A DNA stretch of 15,316 nucleotides from Acidimicrobiia bacterium (GTDB lineage Bacteria > Actinomycetota > Acidimicrobiia > Spongiisociales > ZC4RG35): contig WHTL01000055.1 of NCBI GenBank assembly GCA_009377735.1, forward strand, positions 1 through 15,316. The letters run 5' to 3'. Each line of letters begins with the position of its first letter. Position 1 is the first letter of the stretch. Shown in pieces: positions 13,972 through 15,316 of this stretch. The notes below the pieces were generated by a model, which worked only from the letters and a program-made list of their open reading frames with translations, did no database searches and had not been told where the DNA came from. The position numbers and the translations under genes were made by a program.

Positions 13972-14008
13972 ACATCGACATGTTCAACGCGTCTCGATGT
14001 CGAGAGGA
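13972..14008 (+). promoter_or_regulatory. mutually exclusive stems before the helicase ribosome binding site
   Basis: ACATCGA (13972-13978) can pair with TCGATGT (13994-14000) as a 7-bp stem. CTCGA (13993-13997) can instead pair with TCGAG (14000-14004), a 5-bp hairpin that abuts the AGAGG ribosome binding site (14003-14007). The two share bases 13994-13997 and 14000, so only one can form. The first leaves the binding site free; the second partly occupies it. Confidence 0.4.
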
Positions 14009-14015
14009 AACCCCA

Positions 14016-15316
14016 ATGACGACTTTCGCCGATCTCGGCGTACCCGAGAAGATTCTATCCACGCTGAAACGCGGTGGCATCACTGATCCATTCCCCATCC
14101 AGAAGATGACCATCCCTGACGGCCTTGCCGGTCGTGACATCCTGGGTCGGGCCCCCACCGGCTCGGGAAAGACTCTGGCCTTTGGGATTCCCGTGCTGGC
14201 CCGGGTTGGGTCGGCTCGACCCCGTCATCCAGAGGCACTGATCCTGGCTCCCACTCGGGAGCTCGCCGCACAGATCGAGGATGAGCTCAAGCCCCTGGCT
14301 ATTGCCTCGAATCGGTGGATTCTCTCCGTCTACGGCGGTGTCGGCTACGAAAACCAACGTCGCCGTCTTTCCCGCGGCGTCGACGTCCTGATCGCATGTC
14401 CCGGCCGCCTCGAGGACCTGATCGACCAGAACGCGGTCAACCTGTCGAAGGTGGCAACGGTGGTAGTTGACGAGGCCGACCGGATGGCCGACATGGGCTT
14501 CATGCCTGCAGTGCGCCGGATCCTCGATGGTGTCGACCAAGGTGCCCAGACCATCCTCTTCTCAGCGACCCTCGACGGGGATGTGTCCGAGATCATCCGA
14601 CGCTATCAGGAGAATCCTGTTCGTCACGAGGTTGCGGACCAACAGGTCGATGTCGACAAGCTTGCCCATCACTTCTGGAAGGTTGAGCACCCCGAGCGGG
14701 TAGGTGTCACGGCCGAGGTAGTGGGCCGTACCGGGCCGACCGTCGTGTTCGTTCGCACTCGTCACGGGGCCGACCGGGTCGCCAAACAGCTGGCTCGGCG
14801 TGGTGTATCAACAGCACCTCTCCACGGTCAGCGGAGCCAAAGTCAGCGAGACAGGGCGCTCCGTGAATTCCGCAATGGCCGGGTTCATGCGCTGGTCGCC
14901 ACAGATGTCGCTGCCCGGGGCATTCACGTGGACGACGTCGCCTGTGTGATCCATTTCGATCCACCAGAGAATCACAAGACCTACCTGCACAGATCGGGGC
15001 GAACGGCGCGTGCTGGTGCCAGCGGCGTCGTACTGTCCCTCGTCCAGGGAAATCAGACCAAGGACGCCAAACGGATCCAGCGTCAGCTGGGCCTGTCCGT
15101 GGGGGTTCATCAAGCAAACCCCGGTGTGTTCGGTGACCGGGTGGTGTTCGCTGAGGCCCCTGCCACTCCGACGAAAAATCGGGGGCCCAACCAGCGGAAC
15201 GGGCGAAACCAAACAAGGGGCAAACGTCGAGATCGCGGTCGGAGCCAATCCCGATCCCGCAACAATGGTCGCTCCGCGAAGTCTTCCCGTGGCGGCAAAC
15301 AGCACCGGAAGGGAAA
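14016..15316 (+). CDS. DEAD-box RNA helicase, C-terminal end beyond the window
   Basis: From ATG 14016 the frame stays open for 433 codons to the right edge. All core motifs are present: Q motif (F4, 'DPFPIQ' with Q29), Walker A 'APTGSGKT' (46-53), 'PTRELA' (79-84), 'GG' (107-108), 'CPGR' (128-131), VDEAD (151-155), SAT (184-186), 'VVFVRTR' (243-249), 'ATDVAARGIHV' (295-305) and 'HRSGRTAR' (325-332). Behind the core, residues about 384-433 form a basic tail rich in Arg, Asn, Ser and Gly, as in RhlE- or CsdA-type helicases that bind structured RNA. It unwinds RNA with ATP in ribosome assembly, cold adaptation or mRNA decay. The ATG at 14016 has GAGAGG upstream and a typical 'MTTFADLGV' start; an in-frame ATG at 13980 lacks a ribosome binding site. 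A structured leader precedes it. Confidence 0.93.
   Translation, partial: MTTFADLGVPEKILSTLKRGGITDPFPIQKMTIPDGLAGRDILGRAPTGSGKTLAFGIPVLARVGSARPRHPEALILAPTRELAAQIEDELKPLAIASNRWILSVYGGVGYENQRRRLSRGVDVLIACPGRLEDLIDQNAVNLSKVATVVVDEADRMADMGFMPAVRRILDGVDQGAQTILFSATLDGDVSEIIRRYQENPVRHEVADQQVDVDKLAHHFWKVEHPERVGVTAEVVGRTGPTVVFVRTRHGADRVAKQLARRGVSTAPLHGQRSQSQRDRALREFRNGRVHALVATDVAARGIHVDDVACVIHFDPPENHKTYLHRSGRTARAGASGVVLSLVQGNQTKDAKRIQRQLGLSVGVHQANPGVFGDRVVFAEAPATPTKNRGPNQRNGRNQTRGKRRDRGRSQSRSRNNGRSAKSSRGGKQHRKG

Noticed and set aside
1..15316. tRNA, rRNA, CRISPR array, insertion sequence or prophage
   Set aside because: No cloverleaf, no regularly spaced repeats, no transposase or integrase and no terminal inverted repeats were recognised; the DUF222 gene alone is not evidence of a mobile element.

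Overview
The window looks like a chromosomal segment of a GC-rich actinobacterium. The support is a DUF222/13E12-type HNH endonuclease gene, a threonine-rich linker on a secreted beta-propeller protein, TTG and GTG starts, and several genes with a -10-like hexamer 6-8 nt before the start codon and no good Shine-Dalgarno (a leaderless layout). An uncultured Acidimicrobiia-like lineage would fit, but that placement is inference. No rRNA, tRNA, CRISPR array, transposase or phage gene was seen.

Left edge (1-929, minus strand): the N-terminal part of a DUF222 endonuclease runs off the left end. Next to it is a decayed remnant (about 641-929) that reads like a small actinobacterial ERCC4-type domain protein, with one internal stop and one frameshift.

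Catabolic island (930-6171): two divergent units share a short control region. On the minus strand a GntR/FadR-family regulator overlaps a bicupin protein by 4 nt. On the plus strand lie split transketolase N- and C-subunits, a 3-hydroxyisobutyrate-dehydrogenase-like enzyme, and a crotonase-fold protein resembling 6-oxocamphor hydrolase (a C-C bond hydrolase of beta-diketones). The combination suggests a substrate-induced pathway that oxidises a hydroxy compound, cleaves a carbon skeleton and moves a two-carbon unit. The substrate is unknown. The transketolase C gene carries a frameshift that is either an assembly error or a real lesion.

Cell-surface and housekeeping part (6172-12865): a terminator-like hairpin ends the island. 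A membrane-anchored PQQ-type beta-propeller protein follows and converges on an M20 amidohydrolase, their stop codons sharing one CTAG. The M20 gene lies downstream of an SPFH (QmcA/stomatin-like) gene and nfeD on the minus strand, a classic membrane-microdomain pair. Divergently come a MATE-family exporter and a secreted CHRD-domain protein.

Right edge (12866-15316): a cysteine-synthase-family PLP enzyme (minus) and a DEAD-box RNA helicase (plus, running off the right end) diverge from a 282-bp gap. On the helicase side this gap holds a 13-bp palindrome, two strong hairpins, and a pair of mutually exclusive stems just before the helicase ribosome binding site, which suggests a regulated structured leader.
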